In this document: positions 1 through 9,749 of the stretch, one piece after another
Layout of the letters: each line of letters opens with the position of its first letter
Position numbering within the stretch: position 1 is the first letter of the stretch
Notes under the pieces: model-generated
Databases searched by the model: none
Seen by the model: the letters and a program-made list of their open reading frames with translations, nothing else
What the model was told of the DNA's origin: nothing
Made by a program: the position numbers and the translations under genes
Assembly (NCBI GenBank): GCA_003022125.1
Contig: PXQH01000033.1
Coordinates: forward strand, 1 to 52,194
From: Cyanobacteria bacterium QS_8_64_29
GTDB lineage: Bacteria > Cyanobacteriota > Cyanobacteriia > Cyanobacteriales > Rubidibacteraceae
Direction: 5' to 3'
Length of the DNA: 52,194 nucleotides

Positions 1-96
1 TCCTCGTAGTTTATGCACTAGATCGCGATCCCCGAAACTCCCTCAATATGGGAGTCATGTTCTTTGGTGGGCGTGCATCTGCTGCTCAAATTGGTA
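1..96 (+). mobile_element. MITE-like element, copy 1 (left end outside window)
   Basis: Positions 3-96 align without gaps to copy 2 at 463-564, with about 13 differences over the ~95 aligned bases. The right end AATTGGTA is the inverted repeat of the TACCAATT that begins copy 2. It is followed by TCA at 97-99, the same trinucleotide that flanks copy 2. By alignment, about 7 bases of the left end lie before the window. The element is in the same orientation as copy 2 and, like it, is open in the reading frame of the host gene. There is no coding capacity for a transposase, so it would need to be moved by an enzyme encoded elsewhere. Confidence 0.7.
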
Positions 97-462
97 TCAG
101 TCCCGGTCGTGGGCCGTCGAGCGACGCCGATGCCGGCTCCGCGCCCGGCGGCGATCGCATCAGCCGCGGTAGTGATCGCGGCGAGGCCGCATCGGCCGGC
201 TACCGGGGCTTCCAGACCGAGTTCGATCAAAGCCAGGCCCAGCGCTCGGCCCCCGACCCCCAGCTGGTCATGCGGCTGCGCGCGCAGGCGCCCGGCTGGG
301 CGCGCGTGTTGGCCTTCGATCGCTACACGGGGCGGGGCTGGGAGGTCACCGCCGAGCGGCCCGGCCGGCGATTGCGGCGGCCGGCGAGCTCCTACCGCTT
401 TCGCCTGGCGCCGCCTGCCACGACGGCGCCAACGCGCGAGATCGTCCAGACCTATACCGTCA

Positions 463-564
463 TACCAATTCTCGTGGCTTGTGCACTAGATTCCGATCTC
501 TGGAACTCCCTCAATATGGGAGTCATGCTGTTTGGCAAGCGTGCATCTGCTGCTCAAATTGGTA
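463..564 (+). mobile_element. MITE-like element, copy 2 (complete)
   Basis: A 102-bp segment bounded by TACCAATT at 463 and AATTGGTA ending at 564. The outer 24 bases of the two ends are partly inverted-repeat (first 8 bases plus a shared TGCAC at positions 20-24). TCA occurs directly on both sides (460-462 and 565-567), which fits a 3-bp target duplication. Removing the element and one TCA restores the expected family sequence QTYTV-TAALPAFIPAF. The interior has a small hairpin, CTCCC-7 nt-GGGAG. A 3-bp duplication of the form TNA is known for part of the IS5 family, but the family assignment here is only a guess. Confidence 0.8.
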
Positions 565-1715
565 TCACGGCGGCACTGCCTGCCTTCATTCCGGCGTTTG
601 GCCCCCCCCCAGGAGCTGTTCTTTCCCAGCAAGGCCATCGCCCGCGATGCGCTGGGCAACCTGCAATCGCCAGCGCCGCTAAGCGAGGGCCTGACCTACA
701 CTGCCATCTCGCGCGTGCCGCTGCGCGATCGCGCCCGCTTGCGCGCGGCCCCCGAGCGCCACCCCGATGGCATTGCCAAGCGCTATTTGCAGCTGCCGGC
801 CGGTATCCGCGAACGGGTGCGGGCGCGCGCCCAGTCGCTGCTGGCCGAGGCCGACCGGCCGCTGGAATCGGCCTACGAACGGGCGCTTTTCCCGGCGCAG
901 GCGCTCAAGCAAACCTACCGCCTTCAGGCCGAGCAGCCGCCGCTGCCCCCCGAGGCCGATTTGGTCGAGGCATTCTTGTTTCGCCGCGAGGGCGGCCGCC
1001 CGGACCACTTCGCCACGGTCCTGACCGTCATGCTGCGCTCGCTGGGGATCCCGGCCCGCTTGGCCACAGGCTTTAGCAGTGATCGGTTCAACCCGCTCAC
1101 TGGCTTCTACCTCATCCGCAACACGGATGCCCATGCCTTGACAGAGGTCTATTTCCCTGGCCAAGGCTGGTTCGCCTTCGACCCCATTCCCGGCCACCCG
1201 CTGGTGCCGCCCTCGGTTGACGATGCGCGCACTTTTAGCGTGCTGCAGCAGCTCTGGCACGCGATCGCCGGTTGGCTGCCGTCGCCGCTCAAGGGGGTGG
1301 CGGCGGCGCTCTGGGCGCGCGCGAGCGACGCGGGCGAGTGGCTCGCGCGCAGCGGGTGGCACCTCGCAGCCGGCTTGGGCACCGCGATCGCGCTGGGGGT
1401 AGGCGGCCGATGGGGATGGCAGCAGTTGCACGCTTGGGGCCACGACCGCTGGCTGGCTCAGCATCCGCCGGCCGAGCGCTATTACCGACAGGCGCTGGCA
1501 GCGCTCGCCCGTCGGGGTCATCCCAAGCGGCCGGCCCAAACGCCGCTGGAGTACGAGCAGCAGCTGCGGCAGCACCTACCGGCGGTGGCCCGCCACTTTG
1601 AGGCCCTCGCGCGCGCTTACGGGCACTGGCGCTACGGCCATCGCAAGCCTGCGCCATCGGTGCTAGCCCGCGAGCTGCGATCGCTGCGCCAGTGCCTCAG
1701 GCACAAGCGCGCTCG

Positions 1716-2414
1716 CTAGAGACCGCCCGCCAAGTGCGAGAGCTGCTTGAGGTTGGTCAGATAGAGCGTGTGCGTGCTGCCATCGAGCTCCACCCAGCCC
1801 TTTTGCTGAAACTTGGCGAATGCCTTGCGGGTCTCGTCGCAGTCAATATCGGCGAGATCGGCAAAGGCCTTGTCGCTGGCGTGGAAAATGGCTGTCCCTT
1901 CCTCAGTGGGAATGCCGCAGCGCTCGGCCAGGGTCGTTAAGAGGTAAGCGAGCTTGACGGTGGGGGGCTGGTGGTTTAGCTGGGCCTGGGTATGGCACTC
2001 GCGCAGCCGCCGCACCATCAGCTGCAGCAGTTTGTGATGGAGCTGGATGTCTCTAAATAGAGTCTGGATGAAGCGCTGGGCCGAAACGCTTAGCACGCAG
2101 GTATCGTACAGCGCGATCGCGTCGCTACCGCGCAGGGGCTCATCCAAAATGGCACTTTCGCCAAAGAAGTCACTGCGCCCCAGCAGGGCCAGCGTCACGT
2201 TGCCTTGTTCCGAGCGGCGCCGAATCTCGACCCAACCCGAGGCAATAAAGTGGACGGCATTGCCCCAATCTTCCTCGGCCACAATGGCCTCGCCCGCCGC
2301 GTACTGCTGCTCCTCCGCAACGGCGAGAAACCACTCCAGCGTTTCCGAACTGGCCGCGTTGAACAGCGGAAAAATTTCGCTAAACGCGCTAGCGTCCATC
2401 AAAGCCCGCGGCAT
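1716..2414 (-). CDS. Crp/Fnr-family transcriptional regulator
   Basis: A 232-residue protein with an N-terminal cyclic-nucleotide-binding-type beta-barrel (about residues 14-125, including FFGESAILDEPLRGSDAIA around the ligand pocket). A long dimerisation helix (FRDIQLHHKLLQLMVRRLRE) and a C-terminal winged-helix region (about 150-228) follow. The pocket has GESA and a following LRGSDA rather than the classic RxS/T arrangement of cAMP-binding CRP, so the ligand cannot be stated. A second Met at residue 6 is an alternative start. A TATAAT box lies about 115 bases upstream. The gene overlaps the transglutaminase gene tail to tail by four bases. Its target genes cannot be inferred from the neighbours. 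Confidence 0.85.
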   Translation of the reverse strand: MPRALMDASAFSEIFPLFNAASSETLEWFLAVAEEQQYAAGEAIVAEEDWGNAVHFIASGWVEIRRRSEQGNVTLALLGRSDFFGESAILDEPLRGSDAIALYDTCVLSVSAQRFIQTLFRDIQLHHKLLQLMVRRLRECHTQAQLNHQPPTVKLAYLLTTLAERCGIPTEEGTAIFHASDKAFADLADIDCDETRKAFAKFQQKGWVELDGSTHTLYLTNLKQLSHLAGGL

Positions 2415-2528
2415 CGCTTGAGCGCTCTGGCCGTCGCGGTTGCTGGGGACGGCATCGAGTCGGGATAGCGGCGCGCTCGGACAGGACAGCTGGCGGGTTC
2501 CATCAGCGATTCGTATCTCCGTGCTGTC

Positions 2529-2534
2529 ATTATA
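2529..2534 (-). promoter_or_regulatory. Candidate -10 box for the Crp-like gene
   Basis: A perfect TATAAT on the minus strand in the 163-bp gap between the divergent Crp-like gene and recX. No convincing -35 hexamer stands 16-18 bases upstream, so it could be an activator-dependent promoter. The predicted leader would be about 110 bases. Confidence 0.4.
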
Positions 2535-2583
2535 GAGTGCTGCCCGCCCCTCGGGCTGCTGTTGGTGCCTTCTGCGATTGGCG

Positions 2584-3048
2584 ATGGAGTGCCATGCTTA
2601 CCTGCTCCGCTTGCTAGCGCGGCGCGAGTACAGCGCCCGCGAGCTGGAGCGCAAAGCCCGCCAGCGCGGCTTTGACGCCAGCGACATTGCCGCGGCCCTG
2701 GCGCACTTGCAGCAGCAGGGCGAGCAATGGGATGCTGAGGTGGCCGAGGCTATCATCCGCCACGGTCAGGGCCGCTACGGCAAGCCGGCCCTGCGGCACA
2801 AGTGCCGGGCCAAAGGCATCGACGCCGAGACTTTCGAGCGCGCCTGGGCCGAGCTGGCTGATGCGATGGCGGCCGAGCCCCTATTGGGCCTCAAAGCGCA
2901 GGTACAGCGCAAGTACGGCATCCGCGACTTTCGTTACCTGGACCGCAAGACCAAGGCTAAGCTAGCCCGTTTCCTGCAGTACCGGGGCTTTAACCCCGGT
3001 ACTGTCCTGGCGCAGTGGCAAGCGCAGGCCGAGCGCGAGCCCGACTGA
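2584..3048 (+). CDS. recX: Regulatory protein RecX
   Basis: A small helical protein of 154 residues from ATG 2584; an in-frame TTG at 2578 would add two residues. RecX binds the RecA filament and limits its extension. Typical features are the opening YLLRLLARREYSARELERKA, the helix pattern FDASDIAAALAHLQQQG, and a second repeat beginning RHGQGRYGKPALRHKCRAKG. The C-terminal third repeat is shorter but recognisable (KTKAKLARFLQYRGF). No recA is adjacent. The gene is convergent with chlH, with only 15 bases between their stops. A perfect 11-bp stem-loop lies inside its last codons. Confidence 0.85.
   Translation: MECHAYLLRLLARREYSARELERKARQRGFDASDIAAALAHLQQQGEQWDAEVAEAIIRHGQGRYGKPALRHKCRAKGIDAETFERAWAELADAMAAEPLLGLKAQVQRKYGIRDFRYLDRKTKAKLARFLQYRGFNPGTVLAQWQAQAEREPD
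2977..3004 (+). other. Perfect 11-bp stem-loop at the 3' end of recX
   Basis: The arms CAGTACCGGGG and CCCCGGTACTG enclose a six-base loop, about 45 bases before the recX stop codon. No T-run follows on either strand, so a classic terminator is not supported. It could slow polymerases or block RNA decay at this convergent junction, or be coincidental coding sequence. Confidence 0.5.
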
Positions 3049-3063
3049 GCCCCGGGCGCACCG

Positions 3064-6000
3064 CTATTCGATGCCTTCGATGCGATCTTCGGCTTGCTGG
3101 TAGAGCTCGCGCAGGCGCTCCAGGTTTTCCTCGCTGGTCTCCCAATAGCCGCGGCCGTTGAGCTCTAAAAAGGTCTCCACCATGCGGCGGAACGAGTGCG
3201 GGTTGAGCTCCATCAGCCGCTGCTGCATTTGCTCGTCGGCAATGAAAGTGGCGTTGGCGTCCTCGTAGATCCAGTTATCCACCGCATCCGAGGTCGCCGA
3301 CCACCCCATGGTGTGAACCAGCCGCTTGGAGAGCTCGCGCACGCCTTCGTAGCCGTGGCTGAGCATGCCTTCGTACCACTTGGGATTGAGCATCTTGGTG
3401 CGGGAATCCAGGCGCACGGTCTCGGAGAGCGTGCGCACCTGCGCGTTGGCGGTCGTGGTATCGGCGATGTAGGACGCCGGGGCTTTGCCATCGTCGCGCA
3501 GGCTGCTGATGGCCTTGGTAGGGTCAGAGTCGAAGTAGTGGGAGACGTCGCTGAGGCTGATCTCAGAGGAATCGAGGTTCTGGAAGGAGACATCGGCCGT
3601 TTTGAGCGCCGATTCGTAGAGCTCGCGGTTCTGCTGGGCCGTGCCCGGGCTGTCAGCGGAGAAGGCGAACGACTTGCGCTTGAGGAACATCTCGCGCAGC
3701 TCCGATTCGTCCTCCCAGCTGCTGTTTTCCACCGCCAAGCTGACGTTGGCTGAGTACGAGCCCGAGGCATTGGAAAAGACCCGCGTGGCGGCCTCGCGAA
3801 TGTTGACCCCCATTTGCTCGGCTTGCTCCTGAGCGTGCTTTCGCACGAAGTTCCATGCCAGTGGCTCGGGGGCTTCGGCGGCCATTTTGACCGCCCGATC
3901 CAGCAAGCTCATCTGGTTGAGGAACAGATCGCGGAATACCCCCGAGCAGGTGATGACGACATCAATGCGGGGGCGGCCCAGCTCCTCCAGCGTGATGAGC
4001 TCGAGCTTGTTGACCCGGCCTAGGTTGTCCGGTACGGGTTTGACCCCCACCAGCCACAGCATTTGAGCCAGGGATTCGCCGTAGGTTTTGATGTTGTCGG
4101 TGCCCCAGAGGGTGCAGGCGATGGTTTCGGGGTACTGGCCGCCGTTATCGTGCCAGTGGCGCTCGATCAGCCGCTCCACCACGGTTTTGGCCGAGCGGAC
4201 GGCGGCGGCGGTGGGGATGGATTGGGGATCGAGGGCGTGGATGTTTTTGCCAGTGGGCAGCACGTTGGGGTTGCGGATGGGATCGCCGCCCGGCCCGGGC
4301 AGGATGTATTCGCCTTCGAGGCCTTTGAGCAGCGCGCCCAGCTCGTTGTCCGCCACAATCTGCTGCAGGCAGTACTCCAGGTACTCGAACAGCGGCTCGA
4401 GCTTGTCGGCATCCACTTGGGTGTAGCCCTGCTGGTGCAGCGCTTCCAGCCAAGGGGCCTTTTTGCCCGGCTTGAGCCACTCGAGGCCCAGGCGGCGGCT
4501 CATGCGGCCCTCGCTGTCTGCTTGCGCGCGCACCAGCGCCCCGACGGCCTCGTTGGTGGCGCGCTCGATATCGCGCAGCAGCTGGACGTCGTCGAGCTGG
4601 CCGCGGTTGCTGTTTTTGTACACCTCGTCGATGTCGCGCCCCAGGCTCTCGGCGATCGTGCGCGGCAGGCCCTGGATGCCGTCTTCCTCGCGGTCCAAGC
4701 TGGCGATGTTGACCAGGCTGGCGATCGCTTCCTCGGCCGTTGGGGGCTTGCCGATGACGTGCAGCCCGCAGGGCAGCAACCGCGAGGCGATCTCCATCAG
4801 CTGCTTGTAGACCTTGCCGATGAAGGCATCGCGCGCTTCGGCGCTCAGGTGCTCGGCATCGGTCTCGGGCAGCTCGATGTCTTTGTCCAGGTTTACCTGC
4901 CGGCACTTGTCGGCGATGGTGTTAACGATTTGGGTGCCTTGCTCGCTGTCTTTGAGCGATTGGTAGGAGCCCACCAGCTCCTCCAGCTCCTGGAGCCCTT
5001 TGTAGAGGCCGGCATTTTCGGCCGGCGGAGTCAGGTAGGAGATGGTCTCGGCATAGCTGCGGCGCTTGGCGATGGTCGCCTCGCTGGGGTTGTTGGCGGC
5101 GTAGTAGTAGAGGTTGGGGATGGAGCCAATGAGGTTGTCGGGGTAGCACTCGCCCGACATGCCCATCTGCTTGCCGGGCATGAACTCCAGCGAGCCGTGG
5201 GTGCCAAAGTGCAGCACGGCGTCGGCTTCCCAGATGTTTTCCAGGTAGGTGTAGTAGGCGGCGAAGCCGTGGTGGGGGCTGGCCGAGTTGGAGAACAGCA
5301 GCCGCATGGGGTCCCCTTCGTAGCCGAAGGTGGGCTGAACGCCGATGAAGACGTTGCCAAAGTGCTTGCCGTAGACCAGCAGGTTCTGGCCGTCGCTGTT
5401 GATCTCGCCGGGCGGCGGCCCCCAGTTTTGCTCCAGGCGCTCGGCGTAGGGCGTCAGCCGCTCGTACTCGGTGGTGGGCATGCGGTAAGCCACGTTGAGC
5501 TCGGGGCTCTGGTACTGGGCCTGCAGGTCGTGGATGACTGCCTGCATCAGCTCCTGCGGCGAGTCGGGCATGCCCTCGATGGTGTAGCCGTTGTGCTGGA
5601 GGGCCTTCATGACCTCGTAGATGCTGCTAAAGACATCGAGGTAGGCAGCAGTGCCCACGTTGCCCTTGTCGGGCGGGAAGCTAAAGACGGTGATGGCCAC
5701 CCGCTTCTGGTGCTTGGGCTTTCGGCGCAGGTTGGCCCATTTGAGGGCGCGCTTGGCAATGGCCTCGACGCGATCTTGCAGCGCGATCGCCCGGCCGGTA
5801 TTGCCGTCGCGGCCCGAGACCACAATGGGCTCAATGCCGCCATCCAGCTCGGGGATGGCGATCTGGAGCGCCACTTGCACCGGGTGAACGCCCAGCTCGC
5901 TCTCTTCCCACTCCTCGGTGGTTTGAAACACCAGCGGCAGCGTCACCATGTAGGGCCGATTGAGCTGCCGCAGCGACTCGATGGCTTTGGGATGGTCCTG

Positions 6001-7083
6001 TCGGGCCGGGCCGCCCACCAGGGCAAAGCCGGTCAGCGAGACGACCGCATCCACCGCCGGCATGGGCTTGACGCTGTTGGCGGAGTGGTCCCAGAAATAG
6101 CTATCGACCGGCTTGGAGAAATCCAGCCCGCCGGCAAAGATAGGCAGCACGCGCGCGCCGCGCGCTTCCAGCTCCGAGACCACCGCCACGTAGTGGGCAT
6201 CGTCGCCCGTGACCAGGTGGGTGCGCTGCACCACCAGCCCAATGCAGGGCGTGAGCGGATCTTTGAGGTCGTCGCCAATATCCTGGCGGCTGTTGTACCA
6301 CTGGCGGTACTCGTCGAGATCCTCGAACATGCGGGGCGCGAGCGGGTGCCAGATGCCCATGTCGGGATAGACCACCGGCTCCTGGTAAGCCACCACCGGC
6401 TCGCTCTTACTGGCACCTTCCGCGTCGCTCTCGCTTTCATTGGAGAGGACGTATTTATCCGCCAGCATGAGCAGAAAGTTCTCCAGGTTCTGGGGCGATC
6501 CGCCCAGCCAGTACTGGAACGCCAGCATGAAGTTGCGCGCGTCCTGCGCTTTGTCCACAGGCAAGTACTTGAGGACCTTGGGCAGGGTCTGCAGCATTTT
6601 CAGCATGCCCTCCTGAAAGGAGGCCCCCTGCTTCTCCTTGCGCTTGCGCATGAACTGGGCGATGGCATTTTTGGACTGGCCCAGTTGCGCCATGGAGAAG
6701 CTGCCCAGCTTGTTGAGGCGCATGACCTCCGGCATGGAGGGGAAAACGATGGCCGCATCGAGCGAGTCGCGGTAGGGCGAGACGGCCTCAACCACTTTCT
6801 CGGCCAAGTCCTCGATGAAAATCAGCGAGCCGATGAAGATGTTGGCCTCGGCAATGTCCTGCTGGAAGCGTTCGTAGTTGTCGGGATCGCGCAGCTCCTC
6901 GATCAGGTAGCCGCTGACCTCCACTGCCACGTTGGGGTTGTTGCGATCGATGGAGCGGACCGCGCTGGAGATTGCGCTCTGGTACTGGGGCTCGAGCACG
7001 ACGTAGACCACTTTGACCAGCACGCGCCCGTTGAGCTGCTCGGGCTCGATGTGGCGGATGGCGGACTTGACCTGGGTAAACAT
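3064..7083 (-). CDS. chlH: Magnesium chelatase subunit H
   Basis: The 1339-residue large subunit of Mg-chelatase binds protoporphyrin IX and, with ChlI and ChlD, inserts magnesium in the first committed step of chlorophyll synthesis. The length matches the cyanobacterial family. Characteristic stretches are seen throughout: an N-terminal region with [20 protein letters not shown], the central CobN/Mg-chelatase core with [40 protein letters not shown] and [20 protein letters not shown], and the C-terminal [20 protein letters not shown]. chlI and chlD are not in the window. The start gives the usual [12 protein letters not shown] opening. The gene is transcribed from a 204-bp gap holding an AT-rich block. 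Confidence 0.97.
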   Translation of the reverse strand: MFTQVKSAIRHIEPEQLNGRVLVKVVYVVLEPQYQSAISSAVRSIDRNNPNVAVEVSGYLIEELRDPDNYERFQQDIAEANIFIGSLIFIEDLAEKVVEAVSPYRDSLDAAIVFPSMPEVMRLNKLGSFSMAQLGQSKNAIAQFMRKRKEKQGASFQEGMLKMLQTLPKVLKYLPVDKAQDARNFMLAFQYWLGGSPQNLENFLLMLADKYVLSNESESDAEGASKSEPVVAYQEPVVYPDMGIWHPLAPRMFEDLDEYRQWYNSRQDIGDDLKDPLTPCIGLVVQRTHLVTGDDAHYVAVVSELEARGARVLPIFAGGLDFSKPVDSYFWDHSANSVKPMPAVDAVVSLTGFALVGGPARQDHPKAIESLRQLNRPYMVTLPLVFQTTEEWEESELGVHPVQVALQIAIPELDGGIEPIVVSGRDGNTGRAIALQDRVEAIAKRALKWANLRRKPKHQKRVAITVFSFPPDKGNVGTAAYLDVFSSIYEVMKALQHNGYTIEGMPDSPQELMQAVIHDLQAQYQSPELNVAYRMPTTEYERLTPYAERLEQNWGPPPGEINSDGQNLLVYGKHFGNVFIGVQPTFGYEGDPMRLLFSNSASPHHGFAAYYTYLENIWEADAVLHFGTHGSLEFMPGKQMGMSGECYPDNLIGSIPNLYYYAANNPSEATIAKRRSYAETISYLTPPAENAGLYKGLQELEELVGSYQSLKDSEQGTQIVNTIADKCRQVNLDKDIELPETDAEHLSAEARDAFIGKVYKQLMEIASRLLPCGLHVIGKPPTAEEAIASLVNIASLDREEDGIQGLPRTIAESLGRDIDEVYKNSNRGQLDDVQLLRDIERATNEAVGALVRAQADSEGRMSRRLGLEWLKPGKKAPWLEALHQQGYTQVDADKLEPLFEYLEYCLQQIVADNELGALLKGLEGEYILPGPGGDPIRNPNVLPTGKNIHALDPQSIPTAAAVRSAKTVVERLIERHWHDNGGQYPETIACTLWGTDNIKTYGESLAQMLWLVGVKPVPDNLGRVNKLELITLEELGRPRIDVVITCSGVFRDLFLNQMSLLDRAVKMAAEAPEPLAWNFVRKHAQEQAEQMGVNIREAATRVFSNASGSYSANVSLAVENSSWEDESELREMFLKRKSFAFSADSPGTAQQNRELYESALKTADVSFQNLDSSEISLSDVSHYFDSDPTKAISSLRDDGKAPASYIADTTTANAQVRTLSETVRLDSRTKMLNPKWYEGMLSHGYEGVRELSKRLVHTMGWSATSDAVDNWIYEDANATFIADEQMQQRLMELNPHSFRRMVETFLELNGRGYWETSEENLERLRELYQQAEDRIEGIE

Positions 7084-7287
7084 GCGGTGTTTCTCCTTGC
7101 CTCGGCAATCGCTGCGTGCGTGGGGTGCAAAGTGCGACGGCGCTCGCTTCCAAACTAGCTGGCGCCGGTCCAGATCCGTTCGTTACATTTATTTACTTTT
7201 AGCAAACGGTTGCGGGCAGAGCCAGCGCCAGCCCTGGCGTTTGCAACATTTCGATAAACAGGCTTGACGGCCGGCGCGGCCGCTCGG
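7084..7287 (-). promoter_or_regulatory. Upstream region of chlH
   Basis: A 204-bp gap between the murJ stop and the chlH start, both on the minus strand. The segment 7180-7212 is AT-rich in an otherwise GC-rich region and is the likely promoter of chlH; on the minus strand it contains TTGCTA followed by TAACGA, a weak pair with a short spacer. A five-base hairpin (CGCCA/TGGCG, near 7226-7240) and GC-rich self-complementary sequence just after the murJ stop have no T-run. No riboswitch was recognised. Confidence 0.35.
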
Positions 7288-8907
7288 TCAATGGCCGCGC
7301 GACAGGCGCTGGCGCAGGCGCGCCTCCAGCTGCGCCAGCTCGGGCAGTCCCAACCGTTTGGCTAGCACCACAAAAACCGCCAGGATGGCCGCCGATCCCG
7401 TGGCAAGCTGCACCAGCTGCAGCCCCAAACCGTCACTGCCGAGCTGGCTGGCCCAGCCCCAGCGCACGGCGCCCCCCACCAGGCCGGCCGCCAGGGCACT
7501 GCCAGCGAGTGCCAGCAGCAGCCGCCCCCAAGCCAGCAGCGGCAGTCCGCCAATTTTGCGGTGCAGCACGGCCAGCAGCAGCCCCATCGAGATCAGGTTG
7601 ACGCCCAGGGTGGCCAGCACCAGCCCCGGCGTCTCCAGCACTTGCACTAGCCCGTAGTCGAGCGCGGCATTGACGCCAATGTTGGCAGCGCTGATGCGAA
7701 ACGGCGTGGTGCCATCCCCTAGGGCATAAAACACGCGCACCAGCACATCGCGCCCCAGATAGAAAAACATCCCCAGCCCGTAGGCCGCCATGACGGGGGC
7801 CACAATGGCCAGGGCTTGGGCATCAAAGGCATAGCGCTGGTAGACAATGCCCACTACTGGCTCGGCCAGCACCACAAACACGGCACTGAGCGGCAGCATT
7901 GTCAGGGCCGTCAGCAGCAGTCCCTGGCGGATGCGGGTTTTGAGCTCGCCCCAGTTCTCGGGGGCAGCCAGCCGCGAAAACACTGGCAGGAGCGGCACCA
8001 GGATGGCATTGGATAAGATGCCCAGCGGGGTGAGCACGATCAGGTTGGCGTATTTCATGGCAGCGGCGGCATGGCTGATGTAGGAGGCAAAAAACATGTC
8101 GGTGTAGACATTAATTTGCAGCATGCCGGCCGATAGCGCTGCCGGCCCCATGATGCGCAGCACCTCGCGCACTCCAGAATGGCGCCAGTTCAACCGCGGG
8201 CGCAGCTTCCCCAGCCCGGCGCGCCATTGGGCGATCACCTGCATCAGCCACTGCCAAAACGCCCCGGCCAGGGTGCCGCCGGCCAGCACCATCCCGCCCA
8301 GGCGGGCGTACTCGGGCTCGGCCACCTGCTCGCCCAATACAAACGCCAAACCGCCCAAGCCCAGCCCAATCGCCAGGTTGGAAAACAGCGGACTGATGCT
8401 GGGCAGCCAGTAGCGATTGGCGGCATTGAGGGTGCCAAAGCCAATGCCGATCAGCCCGGCCAGCAGGGCCATGGGCGCCATGATGCGCAGCTGCTGCACG
8501 GCGATGGCGCGCACCTGCGCGCGCTCGGGGTCGGCACTGAGCCCGGGCGCCACCAGATCGATAAAAGCGTCGGCAAAGGCAATCAGCACGACCACCACCA
8601 CCAGCAGCAGGAGGCTGACCAAGGTGGTGACGCTCTCCACCAGCGGCGCGGCCTGGGCGCGATCGCGACGCGAGAGCACGCTCACCAGGGCGCTGTGGAA
8701 CGGGCCGTTGATCCCGCCCAGCAGAATCAGCAAAAAGCCGGGGATGATGTAGGCATACGCGTAGGCATTGACCACCGGGCCAACGCCAAACGCGGCAGCA
8801 ATGGCGACCTCGCGCAGCAGGCCGGAAGCTTTACTCAGGGCAGTCGCAACTGCCACAATTCCGGCAATACCGGCGATGGAGCGCTTGGGTGGAGAGCGAT
8901 CGGCCAT
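7288..8907 (-). CDS. murJ: Lipid II flippase MurJ
   Basis: A polytopic membrane protein of the MVF/MurJ family, 539 residues from the chosen start, with about 14 hydrophobic segments. It flips the peptidoglycan precursor lipid II across the cytoplasmic membrane. Family signs are the opening SIAGIAGIVAVATALSKASG with LLREVAIAAAFG, then NRYWLPSISPLFSNLAIGLG and FYALGDGTTPFRISAANIGV. I chose MADRSPPKRS at 8907; an upstream Met at 8967 would run past the start of the divergent sfsA gene at 8951. Only 43 bases separate the two divergent starts, so their promoters must be embedded in or overlap the 5' ends. Confidence 0.92.
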   Translation of the reverse strand: MADRSPPKRSIAGIAGIVAVATALSKASGLLREVAIAAAFGVGPVVNAYAYAYIIPGFLLILLGGINGPFHSALVSVLSRRDRAQAAPLVESVTTLVSLLLLVVVVVLIAFADAFIDLVAPGLSADPERAQVRAIAVQQLRIMAPMALLAGLIGIGFGTLNAANRYWLPSISPLFSNLAIGLGLGGLAFVLGEQVAEPEYARLGGMVLAGGTLAGAFWQWLMQVIAQWRAGLGKLRPRLNWRHSGVREVLRIMGPAALSAGMLQINVYTDMFFASYISHAAAAMKYANLIVLTPLGILSNAILVPLLPVFSRLAAPENWGELKTRIRQGLLLTALTMLPLSAVFVVLAEPVVGIVYQRYAFDAQALAIVAPVMAAYGLGMFFYLGRDVLVRVFYALGDGTTPFRISAANIGVNAALDYGLVQVLETPGLVLATLGVNLISMGLLLAVLHRKIGGLPLLAWGRLLLALAGSALAAGLVGGAVRWGWASQLGSDGLGLQLVQLATGSAAILAVFVVLAKRLGLPELAQLEARLRQRLSRGH

Positions 8908-8950
8908 ACCCCGGCACGGCGCCGACAGCGGCATCCTGACATTCTGCGCC

Positions 8951-9700
8951 ATGGCAAACGAGCCCATCTACCGCTATCCGCCGCTGGTCGCTGGCACCCT
9001 AGTGCGCCGCTACAAGCGCTTTCTGGCCGAGGTCGCGCTGGAGTCGGGCGAAACGGTGGTGGCGCACTGCCCCAATACCGGTCCCATGACCGGCATCAGC
9101 ACGCCCGGGCAACCCGTTCGCCTCTCCTACAGCACCAATCCCCGGCGCAAGCTCGCCTACACCTGGGAGCTGATCTGGGTGGCCGACGCGCAGCCCACCT
9201 GGGTTGGGGTCAACACCAGCTTGCCCAATCGCATCGTCAAGCTGGCGCTGCAGCAGGGATGCCTACCGAAGCTGGCCCCCTACAGTGATCGCATCCGCAG
9301 CGAGGTTGCCTACGGCCGCCAAAGCCGCGCGGATTTTGTACTGGGCGGGGATGGGGACGCACCGCTCTATCTAGAGGTCAAAAGCACCACTTGGACCCAA
9401 CAGGACGTTGCGCTGTTCCCCGATACTGTGACCCAGCGCGGGCAAAAGCACTTGCGCGAGCTCATGGCGGTGGGGTCGGGAGCGCAAGCTGCAATCCTGT
9501 ACTTTATCAACCGCGGCGACTGCCCGAAGTTTGCCCCCGGTGATCGCGCCGATCCGGCCTACGGCGAGCTCTTGCGGGCAGCCCACGAGCGTGGGGTTTG
9601 GGTGCTGCCCTACCGCTTCGACATTGCGCCTGAGGGGATCCGCTATCTGGGCCGCGCCAGCTTCCAACCCAGCCAGCCCCCATTGCCCCAAAAGCGCTAA
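8951..9700 (+). CDS. sfsA: SfsA family protein (sugar fermentation stimulation protein)
   Basis: A 249-residue protein matching SfsA along its length. The N-terminal OB-like part contains VRRYKRFLAEVALESGETVV and AHCPNTGPMTGIS; the nuclease-like part contains RADFVLGGDG, LEVKSTTW and FPDTVTQRGQKHLRELMAVG. It is present in many bacteria; its biochemical role is unsettled, with nucleic-acid binding reported for the E. coli protein. The start is the ATG giving MANEPIYRYPPLV, since the frame is open further upstream only as overlap with murJ. A compact hairpin follows directly after its stop codon and precedes nadK. Confidence 0.92.
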   Translation: MANEPIYRYPPLVAGTLVRRYKRFLAEVALESGETVVAHCPNTGPMTGISTPGQPVRLSYSTNPRRKLAYTWELIWVADAQPTWVGVNTSLPNRIVKLALQQGCLPKLAPYSDRIRSEVAYGRQSRADFVLGGDGDAPLYLEVKSTTWTQQDVALFPDTVTQRGQKHLRELMAVGSGAQAAILYFINRGDCPKFAPGDRADPAYGELLRAAHERGVWVLPYRFDIAPEGIRYLGRASFQPSQPPLPQKR

Positions 9701-9718
9701 CCGCGCCGGGCGGCGCGG
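9701..9718 (+). terminator. Stem-loop directly after the sfsA stop
   Basis: A seven-base GC-only stem, CCGCGCC/GGCGCGG, with a four-base loop immediately follows the TAA of sfsA. It lacks a T-run, so it may attenuate or stabilise the 3' end rather than terminate fully. nadK begins 31 bases later. Confidence 0.35.
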
Positions 9719-9749
9719 CATCGAGCCGAGCGTCGAGAGGTAAACGGCC

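Larger units (their letters stand above)
1..1719 (+). pseudogene. Transglutaminase-like membrane protein (DUF3488/DUF4129 type), 5' partial and frameshifted
   Basis: The 3' part of a large cyanobacterial transglutaminase-core membrane protein; its N-terminal membrane segments would lie before the window. The first frame runs from the window start to about 600 and holds the domain before the core (VLAFDRYTGRGWEV, REIVQTYTV, LPAFIPAFGP). The second frame runs from about 610 to 1719 with the core (GGRPDHFATVLTVMLRSLGI, NTDAHALTEVYF, WFAFDPIPGH), a membrane segment near 1350-1420 and a DUF4129-like tail. The frames meet at a run of nine C at 602-610; eight would restore one frame. Two MITE-like insertions of 105 bp net each add 35 codons and keep the frame. 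The usual catalytic Cys of the core is Pro here (GRPDHF). The gene ends tail to tail with the Crp-like gene, sharing CTAG. Real pseudogene or assembly error is undecided. Confidence 0.8.

Noticed and set aside
4063-7158. A 1031-codon open frame antisense to chlH
   Set aside because: It mirrors the chlH codons and shows no known protein features; GC-rich third positions produce such open frames on the other strand.
7180-7212. Possible NtcA site (GTA-N8-TAC) upstream of chlH
   Set aside because: Only GTA-N8-TAA is present on the minus strand; the match is incomplete.
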